Positions 30,245 through 37,952 of a stretch of DNA of 49,525 nt are shown here, one piece after another. How positions within the stretch are numbered: the first letter of the stretch is position 1; the number at the start of each line of letters is the position of its first letter. This DNA comes from SFWF01 sp045636705 (GTDB lineage: Bacteria > Bacillota > Clostridia > Oscillospirales > Acutalibacteraceae): positions 1 to 49,525 of the forward strand of contig JAZTYA010000024.1 of the NCBI GenBank assembly GCA_045636705.1. Reading direction: 5' to 3'. Both the position numbers and the translations under genes were made by a program. The notes under the pieces are model-generated. The model searched no databases and was not told the DNA's origin. It saw nothing but the letters and a program-made list of their open reading frames with translations.

Positions 30245-30520
30245 TTAGATTTTGGGTAGGATTTTCTCAACATCCTCATGAGGACGGGGAATAACGTGGG
30301 TAGCAACGAGCTCTCCGAGTTTGCCTGCAGAAATAGCGCCTGCATCAACTGCTGCCTTTACTGCTCCAACGTCTCCGCGTACCATAACAGATACGAGTCC
30401 TGAACCGATTTTCTCGGTTCCTATAAGTGCAACCTCTGCGGCCTTTACCATAGCATCTGCAGCTTCAATAGCAGCTACAAGACCACGAGTTTCTACCATA
30501 CCTAATGCTTCTTTTGACAT
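30245..30520 (-). CDS. BMC-H hexameric shell protein, copy 2
   Basis: A 91-residue PduA/EutM-type hexamer protein (MSKEALGMVETRGLVAAIEA, pore KIGSG). It differs from the copies at 29167 and 29534 at only a handful of positions, for example AAEVALIGTEKIGSG instead of AANVQLIGTEKIGSG. It is probably one of the main facet proteins. GGAGGAAA precedes the ATG. Spacing to both neighbours is under 20 bp. Confidence 0.95.
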   Translation of the reverse strand: MSKEALGMVETRGLVAAIEAADAMVKAAEVALIGTEKIGSGLVSVMVRGDVGAVKAAVDAGAISAGKLGELVATHVIPRPHEDVEKILPKI

Positions 30521-30539
30521 TTTTGTTTCCTCCGATTAA

Positions 30540-30854
30540 TTATTTTTTATCAAAACCGCTTAGTTTAAGCATCTTTTCTGTGTCGGGCTCTACATTCGGA
30601 ATAACGTGAGAGGTTACAACCCCCGAAACTCCTTCTGCAGCAATTTTAGCCGCCTCGACAGCCGCTTCAACCTCGGCTACGTTGCCACGGAACTTTACCG
30701 CAACAATAACAGGAACGCTTAAACCGTCAGGATTACCGGGTTTGTTCTTGTCAAAGGTTTCAACCGTAACGTTTGCGGCCTTACAACCTGCATCACAAGC
30801 AACAAACGCGGCAACAAGTCCGTAAACTTCAACAATACCTGTTGCTTTTCCCAT
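30540..30854 (-). CDS. BMC-H-like shell protein, divergent
   Basis: A 104-residue single BMC domain (MGKATGIVEVYGLVAAFVAC, VAVKFRGNVAEVEAAVEAAK, SHVIPNVEPDTEKML). It has a longer loop than the canonical hexamers between strand 2 and the pore (TFDKNKPGNPDGLSVPVIV), so pore geometry differs. Cys residues near positions 20 and 24 are unusual for the family. It is the first shell gene after the alcohol dehydrogenase, 14 bp downstream. Likely a minor facet protein. Confidence 0.9.
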   Translation of the reverse strand: MGKATGIVEVYGLVAAFVACDAGCKAANVTVETFDKNKPGNPDGLSVPVIVAVKFRGNVAEVEAAVEAAKIAAEGVSGVVTSHVIPNVEPDTEKMLKLSGFDKK

Positions 30855-30868
30855 AATCCTTACCTACC

Positions 30869-32068
30869 TTATTCGTTTATAATTGCTATTTTTAAGCCTT
30901 CCATTTTAAGATTTGTTTCCAAAGCCTCATTTATCTTATCTAACGAATAGGTGTGAGTGATAAGCTTTTCAAGTGGAAGTCCTATTCCCTTTGCTCTCTT
31001 TAAGAAATCAAAGGTTGTACCATAGTCGCGTAAGGTATAAACCCAAGAACCAACCGTTGTGATTTCTTTTGCACAGATGTCAAAGTGGGGATTAATTGTA
31101 GCATCTCCGCCGTTGATGAAGAAGCCGAGCTCGCAAAGTCCGCCGCCGCTTCTTATGAACTTGTAGATGTTGCTGTGTGCAATAGGTGAACCTGTGCACT
31201 GGAATGCAAAGTCTGCAGGATAGCCGCCGAATGCATTTTCAACTGCCTTTGTTAACTCTTCAATTCCCTTGTGGTCCTTGAAGTTAACAGAGTTAGAAGC
31301 ACCAAGTTCCTTAGCGAAGTCAAGACGCTTCTGCTCGCCGTCAACCGCAACAATGTTTTCGATACCCATTGTGCGAAGAACTGCGATACAGATAAGACCG
31401 ATAGGTCCGCAGCCCTGAACAACTACACGGCTGTTGAACTTTAAGATTCCGGTTGTCTTTGCTCTTTCAACTGCGTGAATAAGAACTGCGCAGGGCTCAA
31501 TTAGAATACGAGAAGCTAAGTCCAGGTCACTTACGTTAAACACCGAAGAGCCGCCTCTTACTAATATGTAGTCTGCAAACCATCCGTTTAGGTGAATGTC
31601 ATCATCGGGGATAAGTCCGTAAACGTCTGCACCGCCAACGTTTTGCTTGTTTAAGTCATACATTGTGATGTCAGCGTTATCCTTGAATATCATCGAGGTT
31701 ACAACCTTGTCGCCTACAGCTAAAGGCTTGCCTGCGCTATCCTTCTTAACGTTCTTACCAACCTTAACAACCTCACCTGTTCCCTCGTGTCCGAGCGCTA
31801 CAGGGATAAGGCCGAATGGGTCACGCTTATATTCGTGAGCGTCGGTTCCGCAAACTCCACAGCCTTCAACCTTAACTAGAATATCGTCGTCGCCAACTTC
31901 GGGCATCGGATATTCTTTAATCTCGAATTTGCCAAGTTCTGTAAGCATTGCAACTCTAGCCGTGGCAGGAATTGTGCCGTTTGATTTCTTGGGAGCAGGA
32001 GCGCTACCCTTCATCTCGGTTAAAACCTGACGGACTATTGCTTCAATGTTTGTTGAATTAATATCCAT
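30869..32068 (-). CDS. Zinc-dependent alcohol dehydrogenase with encapsulation helix
   Basis: A medium-chain dehydrogenase/reductase (399 aa) with N-terminal helix MDINSTNIEAIVRQVLTEMK, a Pro/Ala/Lys-rich linker, then the catalytic domain. Zinc ligands appear in GCGVCGTDAHEYKRDP and LGHEGTGEVV; the NAD-binding fold has VVQGCGPIGLICIAVL. The structural four-Cys zinc lobe of many family members is not evident. It probably reduces propanal to propanol, or lactaldehyde to propanediol, recycling NADH. The start is the ATG of the helix; a TTG seven codons upstream has no ribosome binding site. Confidence 0.9.
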   Translation of the reverse strand: MDINSTNIEAIVRQVLTEMKGSAPAPKKSNGTIPATARVAMLTELGKFEIKEYPMPEVGDDDILVKVEGCGVCGTDAHEYKRDPFGLIPVALGHEGTGEVVKVGKNVKKDSAGKPLAVGDKVVTSMIFKDNADITMYDLNKQNVGGADVYGLIPDDDIHLNGWFADYILVRGGSSVFNVSDLDLASRILIEPCAVLIHAVERAKTTGILKFNSRVVVQGCGPIGLICIAVLRTMGIENIVAVDGEQKRLDFAKELGASNSVNFKDHKGIEELTKAVENAFGGYPADFAFQCTGSPIAHSNIYKFIRSGGGLCELGFFINGGDATINPHFDICAKEITTVGSWVYTLRDYGTTFDFLKRAKGIGLPLEKLITHTYSLDKINEALETNLKMEGLKIAIINE

Positions 32069-32069
32069 T

Positions 32070-32546
32070 TTAAAAATCGCCTTTCTCAAATATTTTCTTG
32101 CCGTACTCCGCTAATGCTGAGTCCTGTTCTTCTGTGCCTCCACTAACGCCTAAGCCTCCGATTATGCTGCCGTCAGCAGCCTTCAAAGGTTCTCCGCCAC
32201 CGAAGATAACTATTTTACCTTCGTTGGTAAACTGAATTCCGTAAAGGGAACCACCCGGTTGGGCAAGACTTTTAAGTTTAATAGTGGACATTTTAAGTGA
32301 AACTACCGTAAACGCTTTGTTTGCCGCAACGTCATAGCTTGCAATAAAGGAATCGTCCATACACTCTACAAGTACCGGTCTTGCTCCTTTATTTGTTATG
32401 GCAACTACCGCATTTACACCCATCTGTCTAGCCTTTTCTCTTACCTTTTCGGATAATCTTCTGGCTTTGTCCAGTGTCATATCGTTATTGGTCTGAACCT
32501 TGCTTAAGACAGAGGTTACTACTTTTTGTAGTTCTTGCTCGTTCAT
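32070..32546 (-). CDS. GlcG/HbpS (PduO C-terminal-like) protein with encapsulation helix
   Basis: A 158-residue protein. Residues 1-20 (MNEQELQKVVTSVLSKVQTN) form a cargo-type helix. The rest is the GlcG/HbpS/PduO-C fold with VAITNKGARPVLVECMDDS and the glycine-rich GSIIGGLGVSGGTEEQD. PduO-C domains have been shown to bind heme or flavin-like cofactors in some species. The adenosyltransferase half of PduO is absent, which fits a B12-independent pathway. It is one base from the dehydrogenase start and one from the aldolase stop. The function in this type of locus is not known. Confidence 0.9.
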   Translation of the reverse strand: MNEQELQKVVTSVLSKVQTNNDMTLDKARRLSEKVREKARQMGVNAVVAITNKGARPVLVECMDDSFIASYDVAANKAFTVVSLKMSTIKLKSLAQPGGSLYGIQFTNEGKIVIFGGGEPLKAADGSIIGGLGVSGGTEEQDSALAEYGKKIFEKGDF

Positions 32547-32547
32547 C

Positions 32548-33348
32548 TTATTTGCCGAGTTGCTCTAAAACTCTGCGAGTAATTTCAGCAACTACGTCCT
32601 TGTCTGCGCCTTCTTCATGGCAGTGACAATTTCCGCCACAACCGTGACAGCTGGGTTGACCGTTCTTAGCGTTCGGGCAAAGGTCTGCAGGATGCTTACC
32701 CTTCATACCAAACTGACGACGGATTTCATAAAGTCTTTGAACCTGAGCTTCAGAAAGTTCCTTAGGTCCGCCAAGCTGCTTAGATATGTAAAGAAGATGC
32801 GCATAGAATTCAAGAGACTCCATCTTGTGATAAGCTGCAAGCAAGCTATCAGAGAAAGAAAGTGCTCCGTGATTTTCAAGAAGTACAGCGTCAAAGCTCT
32901 GGAGATACTTTGAAACTGCATCAGGGATTTCCTCGGTAGAAGGTGTGCCGTACTCTGCAATCGGAACGCAACCGAGTGCGATTACTGCCTCAGGCATAAT
33001 GGGCTGAGTTAGAGGAATACCTGCAATAGCAAAGCCGGTAGCATACATAGGATGAGCGTGAACAACCGCATTAACGTCGGGACGCTCCTTATATACACGC
33101 ATGTGCATCTTGATTTCAGAAGAAGGCTTAAAGCCTGCGTTAGCCTGAATAACGTTTCCGTTGCGGTCAACCTTACAGATGTAATCGGGTGTCATAAAGC
33201 CCTTTGATACGCCTGTAGGAGTGCAGAGGAACTCGTTGTCGTTAAGTTTAACAGAAATGTTACCATCGTTTGATGCAACCATTCCCTTGTCGTAAATTCT
33301 TTTACCTATTTCGCAAATCTGTTTTTTAATTTCATACTCGTTTACCAT
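32548..33348 (-). CDS. Class II sugar-phosphate aldolase (fuculose/rhamnulose-1-phosphate) with C-terminal encapsulation helix
   Basis: A 266-residue zinc aldolase of the AraD/FucA family that would cleave L-fuculose-1-phosphate or L-rhamnulose-1-phosphate to DHAP and lactaldehyde. It has MVASNDGNISVKL, PTGVSKGF and the zinc histidines of VVHAHPMYATGFA with LLENHGALSFS. After the catalytic domain comes a Cys/His-rich linker (SCHGCGGNCHCHEEG) and the helix VVAEITRRVLEQLGK, a C-terminal encapsulation signal. Two start codons, 33354 and 33348, share one AAGGAG site; the second has the better spacing. It is the first gene behind the internal promoter at 33411. Which sugar cannot be told. Confidence 0.92.
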   Translation of the reverse strand: MVNEYEIKKQICEIGKRIYDKGMVASNDGNISVKLNDNEFLCTPTGVSKGFMTPDYICKVDRNGNVIQANAGFKPSSEIKMHMRVYKERPDVNAVVHAHPMYATGFAIAGIPLTQPIMPEAVIALGCVPIAEYGTPSTEEIPDAVSKYLQSFDAVLLENHGALSFSDSLLAAYHKMESLEFYAHLLYISKQLGGPKELSEAQVQRLYEIRRQFGMKGKHPADLCPNAKNGQPSCHGCGGNCHCHEEGADKDVVAEITRRVLEQLGK

Positions 33349-33410
33349 TTTCATCGGTCTCCTTTGTATTATAATATTTTGTTTTTTGTTGTTTTTCCCT
33401 TTTCGGTCAT

Positions 33411-33439
33411 ATATTACCACATTCTTCCTTGATTGTCAA
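33411..33439 (-). promoter_or_regulatory. Internal promoter of the BMC locus (aldolase unit)
   Basis: On the minus strand TTGACA and TAATAT are separated by 17 bases; GTGGTAATATATG resembles the first promoter at 37677 (GTGATAATATATG). Motifs TTTTGTTGTTTT lie on both sides and TGTGGTTTTTTCTGTG directly upstream. Confidence 0.82.
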
Positions 33440-33448
33440 TTATAAAAA

Positions 33449-33464
33449 TGTGGTTTTTTCTGTG
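33449..33464. promoter_or_regulatory. Candidate operator: TGTGGTTTTTTCTGTG, copy 1
   Basis: A 16-base motif 10 bases upstream of the -35 element of the internal BMC promoter. It recurs with one change at 37607..37622 in the leader of the glycyl-radical enzyme gene and in part at 37829..37844. Confidence 0.5.
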
Positions 33465-33476
33465 TTTTGTTGTTTT

Positions 33477-33899
33477 TTATTGTTTTTCAAGGTATTCTAA
33501 TATTGTTTTTATTCCGTTTCCCGTATGGGAATCGACGTAAAATACCTTTTTGCATCCTGAAAGCCTAAGCCACCGTTCTGCCCTTTCAGGACTAGCCTTA
33601 TCGGTCTTGGTGACTATTCCGATTACCTCTCTGTTCACAAGACAGGTAATATTGGGTGGGAAGAGCGAATATTCGTCATCCGCCGCAATTAAGAGTCCCA
33701 CAACATCTGCCTCGTATGAGTAGAGGGCTAACGCCGCTCCAAACTCGTGGTTCTCGGCATATTCACCGGGTGAATCGATTAGAAAATCGTTAAACGCCAT
33801 ACCTTGGGTTTTGTGATAGTGTATCGACTCGCCGCGAAGGGCTTGTGAAAGGGTTGTCTTTCCTGCGCCCGAACGACCTACAAGTAAAAGTCTTTTCAT
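33477..33899 (-). CDS. pduV: EutP/PduV-like small GTPase-type protein
   Basis: A 140-residue P-loop protein (MKRLLLVGRSGAGKTTLSQA, GxxxxGKT at residues 8-15) of the EutP/PduV family. A DSPGEYAENH stretch acts as the G3-like region and TKTDKA as a weak G4. PduV binds shell surfaces and has been linked to filament-dependent movement of microcompartments; EutP has been reported to have acetate kinase activity. Its start overlaps the stop region of the PduU gene by one base. It ends the first transcription unit, before the internal promoter. Confidence 0.92.
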   Translation of the reverse strand: MKRLLLVGRSGAGKTTLSQALRGESIHYHKTQGMAFNDFLIDSPGEYAENHEFGAALALYSYEADVVGLLIAADDEYSLFPPNITCLVNREVIGIVTKTDKASPERAERWLRLSGCKKVFYVDSHTGNGIKTILEYLEKQ

Positions 33900-34276
33900 T
33901 AGGTTCTTGTCATCTCGCAGACATCGAAGCCTAATTTGGTTTTGGCATAATCGGTAACCGCTCCAAGCGCCGCTTCAACCTGCGACACCGTTCCGGTAAC
34001 TATAACCGTGCCTGAAAATCTGTCTACAAAACCTAAGGTCACACCCGAAGCCTTAATTGCCACGTCGCCTGCGATTATGGCCGTTTCACTTGGGCTCAAG
34101 GTCATAATTCCTATCGCTCCGCAGTGGTCTTCGGCAGGGTCAAGTCCCAGCTTGTAGTAAAGAATCGGGTCAGGATTAGCAATTATGTGGGCAAGTGTTA
34201 TCTGTTTTCCGGGAACTATTTCCTGAATGATTCTCGCCTTATCCCCGGAACCAAAATTAAAGTCCATTTTGCTCAC
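33899..34276 (-). CDS. pduU: PduU/EutS-type circularly permuted shell protein
   Basis: A 125-residue BMC domain in circularly permuted form: RIIQEIVPGKQITLAHIIAN comes first, followed by AIGIMTLSPSETAIIAGDVA and GFVDRFSGTVIVTG. The PduU/EutS class forms hexamers with a beta-barrel plug over the pore and is often linked to PduV/EutP. Here it is directly upstream of pduV, as in Pdu and Eut loci. Its start overlaps the end of the activase gene by four bases. Confidence 0.93.
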   Translation of the reverse strand: MSKMDFNFGSGDKARIIQEIVPGKQITLAHIIANPDPILYYKLGLDPAEDHCGAIGIMTLSPSETAIIAGDVAIKASGVTLGFVDRFSGTVIVTGTVSQVEAALGAVTDYAKTKLGFDVCEMTRT

Positions 34277-35064
34277 CCTCCTATCCTGACTGTAAGGCCA
34301 AACGCCTCTGCCACTCTTTTTAGCTCTTCCATTTTTTCTGCCGTTGGCGGTAAAACATCCCCCATCGGATAATCTCGGCCGAGCCCCGTGTACTTATCTC
34401 TTCCCATTCTGTGATATGGTAGAAGATGTATCTCGTTCACGTTGGGTAGCAGCGTTGTATAGGCGCATATCTGTCCTATTTCTTCTCTTGTATCGTTGAA
34501 TCCCGGTATTACCGGAACGCGAATTATAAGTTTTTTTGCATTTTCTGCAATATATTTAGCGTTTGCTAAAATCTTTTCATTCGGCTTTGTAGTGAAGGCC
34601 TTGTGCTTTTCACTGTCAAAGTGTTTTATATCCATTAAAAACAGGTCGGTAACAGGAATGAATTTTTCAATTACTTCTCTGTCTGCAATTCCGGTCGTTT
34701 CTATGGCGGTGTTTATTCCGCTATCCTTTGCCGCCTTAAGCAGCGCAGTCGCAAACTCGGGTTGCAAAAGCGATTCTCCACCCGAAAGGGTGATTCCTCC
34801 ACCTGAACGTTTGTAGTAAGGCATATCCTTTAATACGGTTTTTATAACCTCGCCTACCATCACGTCCTTACCTATCGTTTTGTATCCGTCCCCTTGTTTC
34901 ATTTCCTCTATTTCGAAACTTTGGGATTCGGGGTTGCAACACCATTTGCACCTAAGCGCGCATCCTTTAAGGAAAACTATGGTTCGAACACCCGGTCCGT
35001 CGTGGGTAGAAAACCTTTGAATGTCAAAAATGCGGCCTCTTACGTCAAGAGTTGCATCCGCCAT
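34273..35064 (-). CDS. Glycyl-radical enzyme activating enzyme (radical SAM)
   Basis: A 263-residue radical-SAM activase that installs the glycyl radical on the adjacent dehydratase. The 4Fe-4S motif CALRCKWC (CxxxCxxC) is at about residue 35, and the SAM-binding GGGITLSGGES follows. Many diol-dehydratase activases contain a ferredoxin-like insert with eight extra cysteines; none is present here, so this is the short, PflA-like form. It starts one base after the dehydratase stop codon and overlaps the next gene by four bases, so expression of all three is coupled. Confidence 0.95.
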   Translation of the reverse strand: MADATLDVRGRIFDIQRFSTHDGPGVRTIVFLKGCALRCKWCCNPESQSFEIEEMKQGDGYKTIGKDVMVGEVIKTVLKDMPYYKRSGGGITLSGGESLLQPEFATALLKAAKDSGINTAIETTGIADREVIEKFIPVTDLFLMDIKHFDSEKHKAFTTKPNEKILANAKYIAENAKKLIIRVPVIPGFNDTREEIGQICAYTTLLPNVNEIHLLPYHRMGRDKYTGLGRDYPMGDVLPPTAEKMEELKRVAEAFGLTVRIGG

Positions 35065-37593
35065 TTAAAAGTCCCCCTGTTCAGTACGGTTAATAATATC
35101 GTCCTGTAAGGAACGTGAAAGGTTTGTAAAGAGTGCGCTATATCCTGCAACTCGTACAACCAAGGACTTGTAGTTTTCGGGATGCTTTTGCGCATCACGT
35201 AAGGTTTCACGACTTACGACGTTAAACTGTACGTGACTTCCCTTTTGGTCAAAGTATCCACGGATTAGCGCTACAAAACTTTCAAGTCCCGATTGACCTG
35301 CCAGTGCGCTCGGATGGAACTTCATATTAAATAAGGTTCCGTTCGATGCGATATAGTGGTCGAGTCTGGATACCGAGTTTGCCGCAGCGGTCGGTCCGTT
35401 TACGTCTCTGCCTGCCGAAGGAGAAACGCCGTCGGCTACGGGAGTGAAGGCGCGTCTTCCGTCTGGTGTTGCACCCGTTTGTGCGCCAAGCGGTACGTTT
35501 GCCGAAACGGGATAAAGTCCTGCGTGGAACTTACCGCCTCTTGGGTTCGTGTACTTAAGTAACGGTCTTGTATATGTATAAGCAACGTCCCTTGCAAAGT
35601 CGTCAACCTCAGGGTTATCGTTTCCGAATTTCGGAAGTTTTTCGATTTCCTTTAAGATTTCACCGTATCTTTGTTTCTTATCTTCAGGAGCCGCGTTCTT
35701 AACTACGGTGTTGTAAATCATTAGGATGTCTTCTCGAGAAAGGGTCTTGCCTTCATCGGTAAAGCTCTTGGCAACCTTACTCGTAAGCTTTTCTGCCATA
35801 AGAGCATCCATATCAAGTCCGTAGTTATTCTCTAGCGCTTCTTTAAGCTCGGACATTGTGAATTTCTTGTCCTTAAAGACGAGATTCTTTACTGTATAAA
35901 GGGCGTCTGCCATATTGGCAATTCCAAAGCCCTGCGGTCCTGTGAAGTTGTAAACGGCGCCGCCTTCTTGTAGACTCTTTCCTCTTCCGATACAGTCCTC
36001 AACCATTGAAGATTGGAAAGGAAGGGGGCATCTTTCGGCGTGAGCGTAGTCTATTGCGTTATCGGCATTAACAAGTAGCTCGATAAAGTAGTTCATTTGC
36101 TCTTTATATGCGTCGTAGAACTCTTCAAAGCTTGTCATTTCTTCAACCGCTTTGGTTCTTGGTCCTATTTGAACTCCCTTATCGACGCCTTGTGAAAATA
36201 CAAGCTCTAACGGACGACACATATTAAAGAATGCTGCATCGTGCCAACCGTCTGTCTTACCTGCTTTTTGAGGTTCAACACAACCGATAATGTTGTATTC
36301 TCTGGCATCCTCTAAGGTTAGTCCTCTGCTTTGAAGCGCCTGAATAATTACCTCGTCGTTATAGTAAGCGGGAAGTCCGATGCCTGTTCTTGTTATCTCA
36401 GCTGCGCGGAGCATAAACTCGTGAGGAGTTCCGTTCCAAACACGAACCGAGAAAGAGGGCTGCGGTAGATATACGTTTAACACCGCGTTCATACACATAT
36501 AACTCATATCATTGGTAACGTCTTTGCCCGAAGCATCTTGGCCGCCAACAATTAGATTTTGGAAAACTCCGTATCCTGCAAAGCCTTCGGCAGAAGCCAG
36601 GTCTCTAACCTTGCTTATGTCGTTGAACTTAACCCAAAGGCAATCAACAAGCTCTTGTGCAAACTCTCTTGTGATTAAGCCCTTTTCAAAGTCCGCTTTA
36701 AAGTAAGGATACATATATTGGTCAAATCGACCGGGTGAAATTGAATGTCCGTTTGATTCGGTTTGTAAAAGTATTTGAACAAACCAGAAGGACTGACACG
36801 CTTCATAGAAGCTTGTTGCGGGTTTTGCAGGAACCTTTCTGCAATTTTCTGCTATCTTTAAAAGTTCTGCCTTGCGAACCTCGTCGCTTGTTTCTTTAGC
36901 CATTTTTGTGGCTAGTTCTGCATATCTTTCAGCGAATCTGCAAATTGCGCGAGCGCTTATGATTACCGCTTTTAAGAACTGTTCTCGCTTAACGTAGTCG
37001 CTGTCGCTCTTGTTTAACTTTTCAAGCGCCTCTTCAGCTTCTTTTCTGATTCCGTCAAAGCCCAGTCTTAAAACCTTGCCGTAATCAACCGTTAAATGTC
37101 CTATTCCGTTATAGAAATAGTTGCCCGGAGTGAAGATGTTGTGCTCAATGGCAAGCAGGGTTTCGTTTGCCATATATGAGGTAGCAAGTTCGCTTGTGGT
37201 TTTGCCCTTCCAGTAAGGAAGCACCTCTCTTAAAGCCTTCTTGCTTTCTTCTGATATGTAAAACGGGTCGGCGCTACGAGTAGAGAGTGTGTCGAACTCT
37301 TCTTCTAGCCAAGAGTAAGAATACTCAGGGAAGACTTGACAACTCCTTGCCGACTTTGTGTTACTGCCGACAACCAACTCAAGAGGTCTTATTACTATGG
37401 GCAACTTGTCGCAGATATGATAGAAGGCTTTTGCTCTTCTGAGATTTATCGGTTCGCCTTCGGTTGCCTTGTAGGACTCGGTAAGTAAAACCGCGCGGTC
37501 TGCCTCAATTTCGGGCATTTTTTCAAACAACTGCTCGATTAACTTTGGAATTCTTGCAGATTTTTCGATTTTTTGGGAATAAACTGCGCCCAT
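35065..37593 (-). CDS. Glycyl-radical 1,2-propanediol dehydratase (B12-independent)
   Basis: An 842-residue glycyl-radical enzyme that would convert 1,2-propanediol to propanal and water. Thiyl-radical Cys438 and base Glu440 are in IIGCVEPQKAGKTDGWHD. The radical glycine is Gly817 in VRVAGYSALF near the C-terminus. The GCVEP motif rules out pyruvate formate-lyase and fits diol dehydratases or choline lyase. The neighbouring aldolase, PduP and PduL point to propanediol and not choline. No N-terminal encapsulation helix is obvious. AGGAGGAA precedes the ATG. It heads the locus behind a consensus promoter. Confidence 0.94.
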   Translation of the reverse strand: MGAVYSQKIEKSARIPKLIEQLFEKMPEIEADRAVLLTESYKATEGEPINLRRAKAFYHICDKLPIVIRPLELVVGSNTKSARSCQVFPEYSYSWLEEEFDTLSTRSADPFYISEESKKALREVLPYWKGKTTSELATSYMANETLLAIEHNIFTPGNYFYNGIGHLTVDYGKVLRLGFDGIRKEAEEALEKLNKSDSDYVKREQFLKAVIISARAICRFAERYAELATKMAKETSDEVRKAELLKIAENCRKVPAKPATSFYEACQSFWFVQILLQTESNGHSISPGRFDQYMYPYFKADFEKGLITREFAQELVDCLWVKFNDISKVRDLASAEGFAGYGVFQNLIVGGQDASGKDVTNDMSYMCMNAVLNVYLPQPSFSVRVWNGTPHEFMLRAAEITRTGIGLPAYYNDEVIIQALQSRGLTLEDAREYNIIGCVEPQKAGKTDGWHDAAFFNMCRPLELVFSQGVDKGVQIGPRTKAVEEMTSFEEFYDAYKEQMNYFIELLVNADNAIDYAHAERCPLPFQSSMVEDCIGRGKSLQEGGAVYNFTGPQGFGIANMADALYTVKNLVFKDKKFTMSELKEALENNYGLDMDALMAEKLTSKVAKSFTDEGKTLSREDILMIYNTVVKNAAPEDKKQRYGEILKEIEKLPKFGNDNPEVDDFARDVAYTYTRPLLKYTNPRGGKFHAGLYPVSANVPLGAQTGATPDGRRAFTPVADGVSPSAGRDVNGPTAAANSVSRLDHYIASNGTLFNMKFHPSALAGQSGLESFVALIRGYFDQKGSHVQFNVVSRETLRDAQKHPENYKSLVVRVAGYSALFTNLSRSLQDDIINRTEQGDF

Positions 37594-37606
37594 TTTTATT
37601 TCCTCC

Positions 37607-37622
37607 TGTGGCTTTTTCTGTG
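37607..37622. promoter_or_regulatory. Candidate operator: TGTGGCTTTTTCTGTG, copy 2
   Basis: Differs at one base from 33449..33464. It lies in the 5' leader next to the ribosome binding site of the glycyl-radical enzyme gene, where a bound repressor would block elongation or initiation. Confidence 0.5.
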
Positions 37623-37676
37623 AAAATTTAGCCTGATTTTCTATAAAAAAGCATATTTTGCCTATGTTTCAACCAT

Positions 37677-37705
37677 ATATTATCACAATCCAACACAAAT
37701 GTCAA
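37677..37705 (-). promoter_or_regulatory. Promoter of the BMC locus (glycyl-radical enzyme unit)
   Basis: On the minus strand TTGACA and TAATAT are separated by 17 bases, about 84 bases before the start codon. The 358 bp gap to citrate synthase also holds the terminator at 37789, A/T-rich CAACAAAAACAACA-type motifs and a partial operator at 37829; no gene is seen. Confidence 0.82.
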
Positions 37706-37788
37706 GCAAAAACCAAACAAAAAAAGATAAAAAAAGAAGAAATTTATAATATAATTCAACAAAAACAACATCAAAAAAGCAAAAAAGA

Positions 37789-37818
37789 ACCCCTATTTTG
37801 TAAAAATAGAGGTTTTTT
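37789..37818. terminator. Terminator of citrate synthase
   Basis: Stem AACCCCTATTTT / AAAAATAGAGGTT with one mismatch, T-rich on both sides. It lies between the leftward citrate synthase and the BMC promoter. Confidence 0.75.
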
Positions 37819-37952
37819 GATATTTATTTGTGGTTTTTTCTCCACACAAAATCTGTTTTTATGTGGAATATTCTGTAAATGTTGGTTTTTTTATGTTGTT
37901 TTTTGACAAATTCTTTGTTTTTGCGACTTTATCTTTGATTTTTGAGCGCCAT

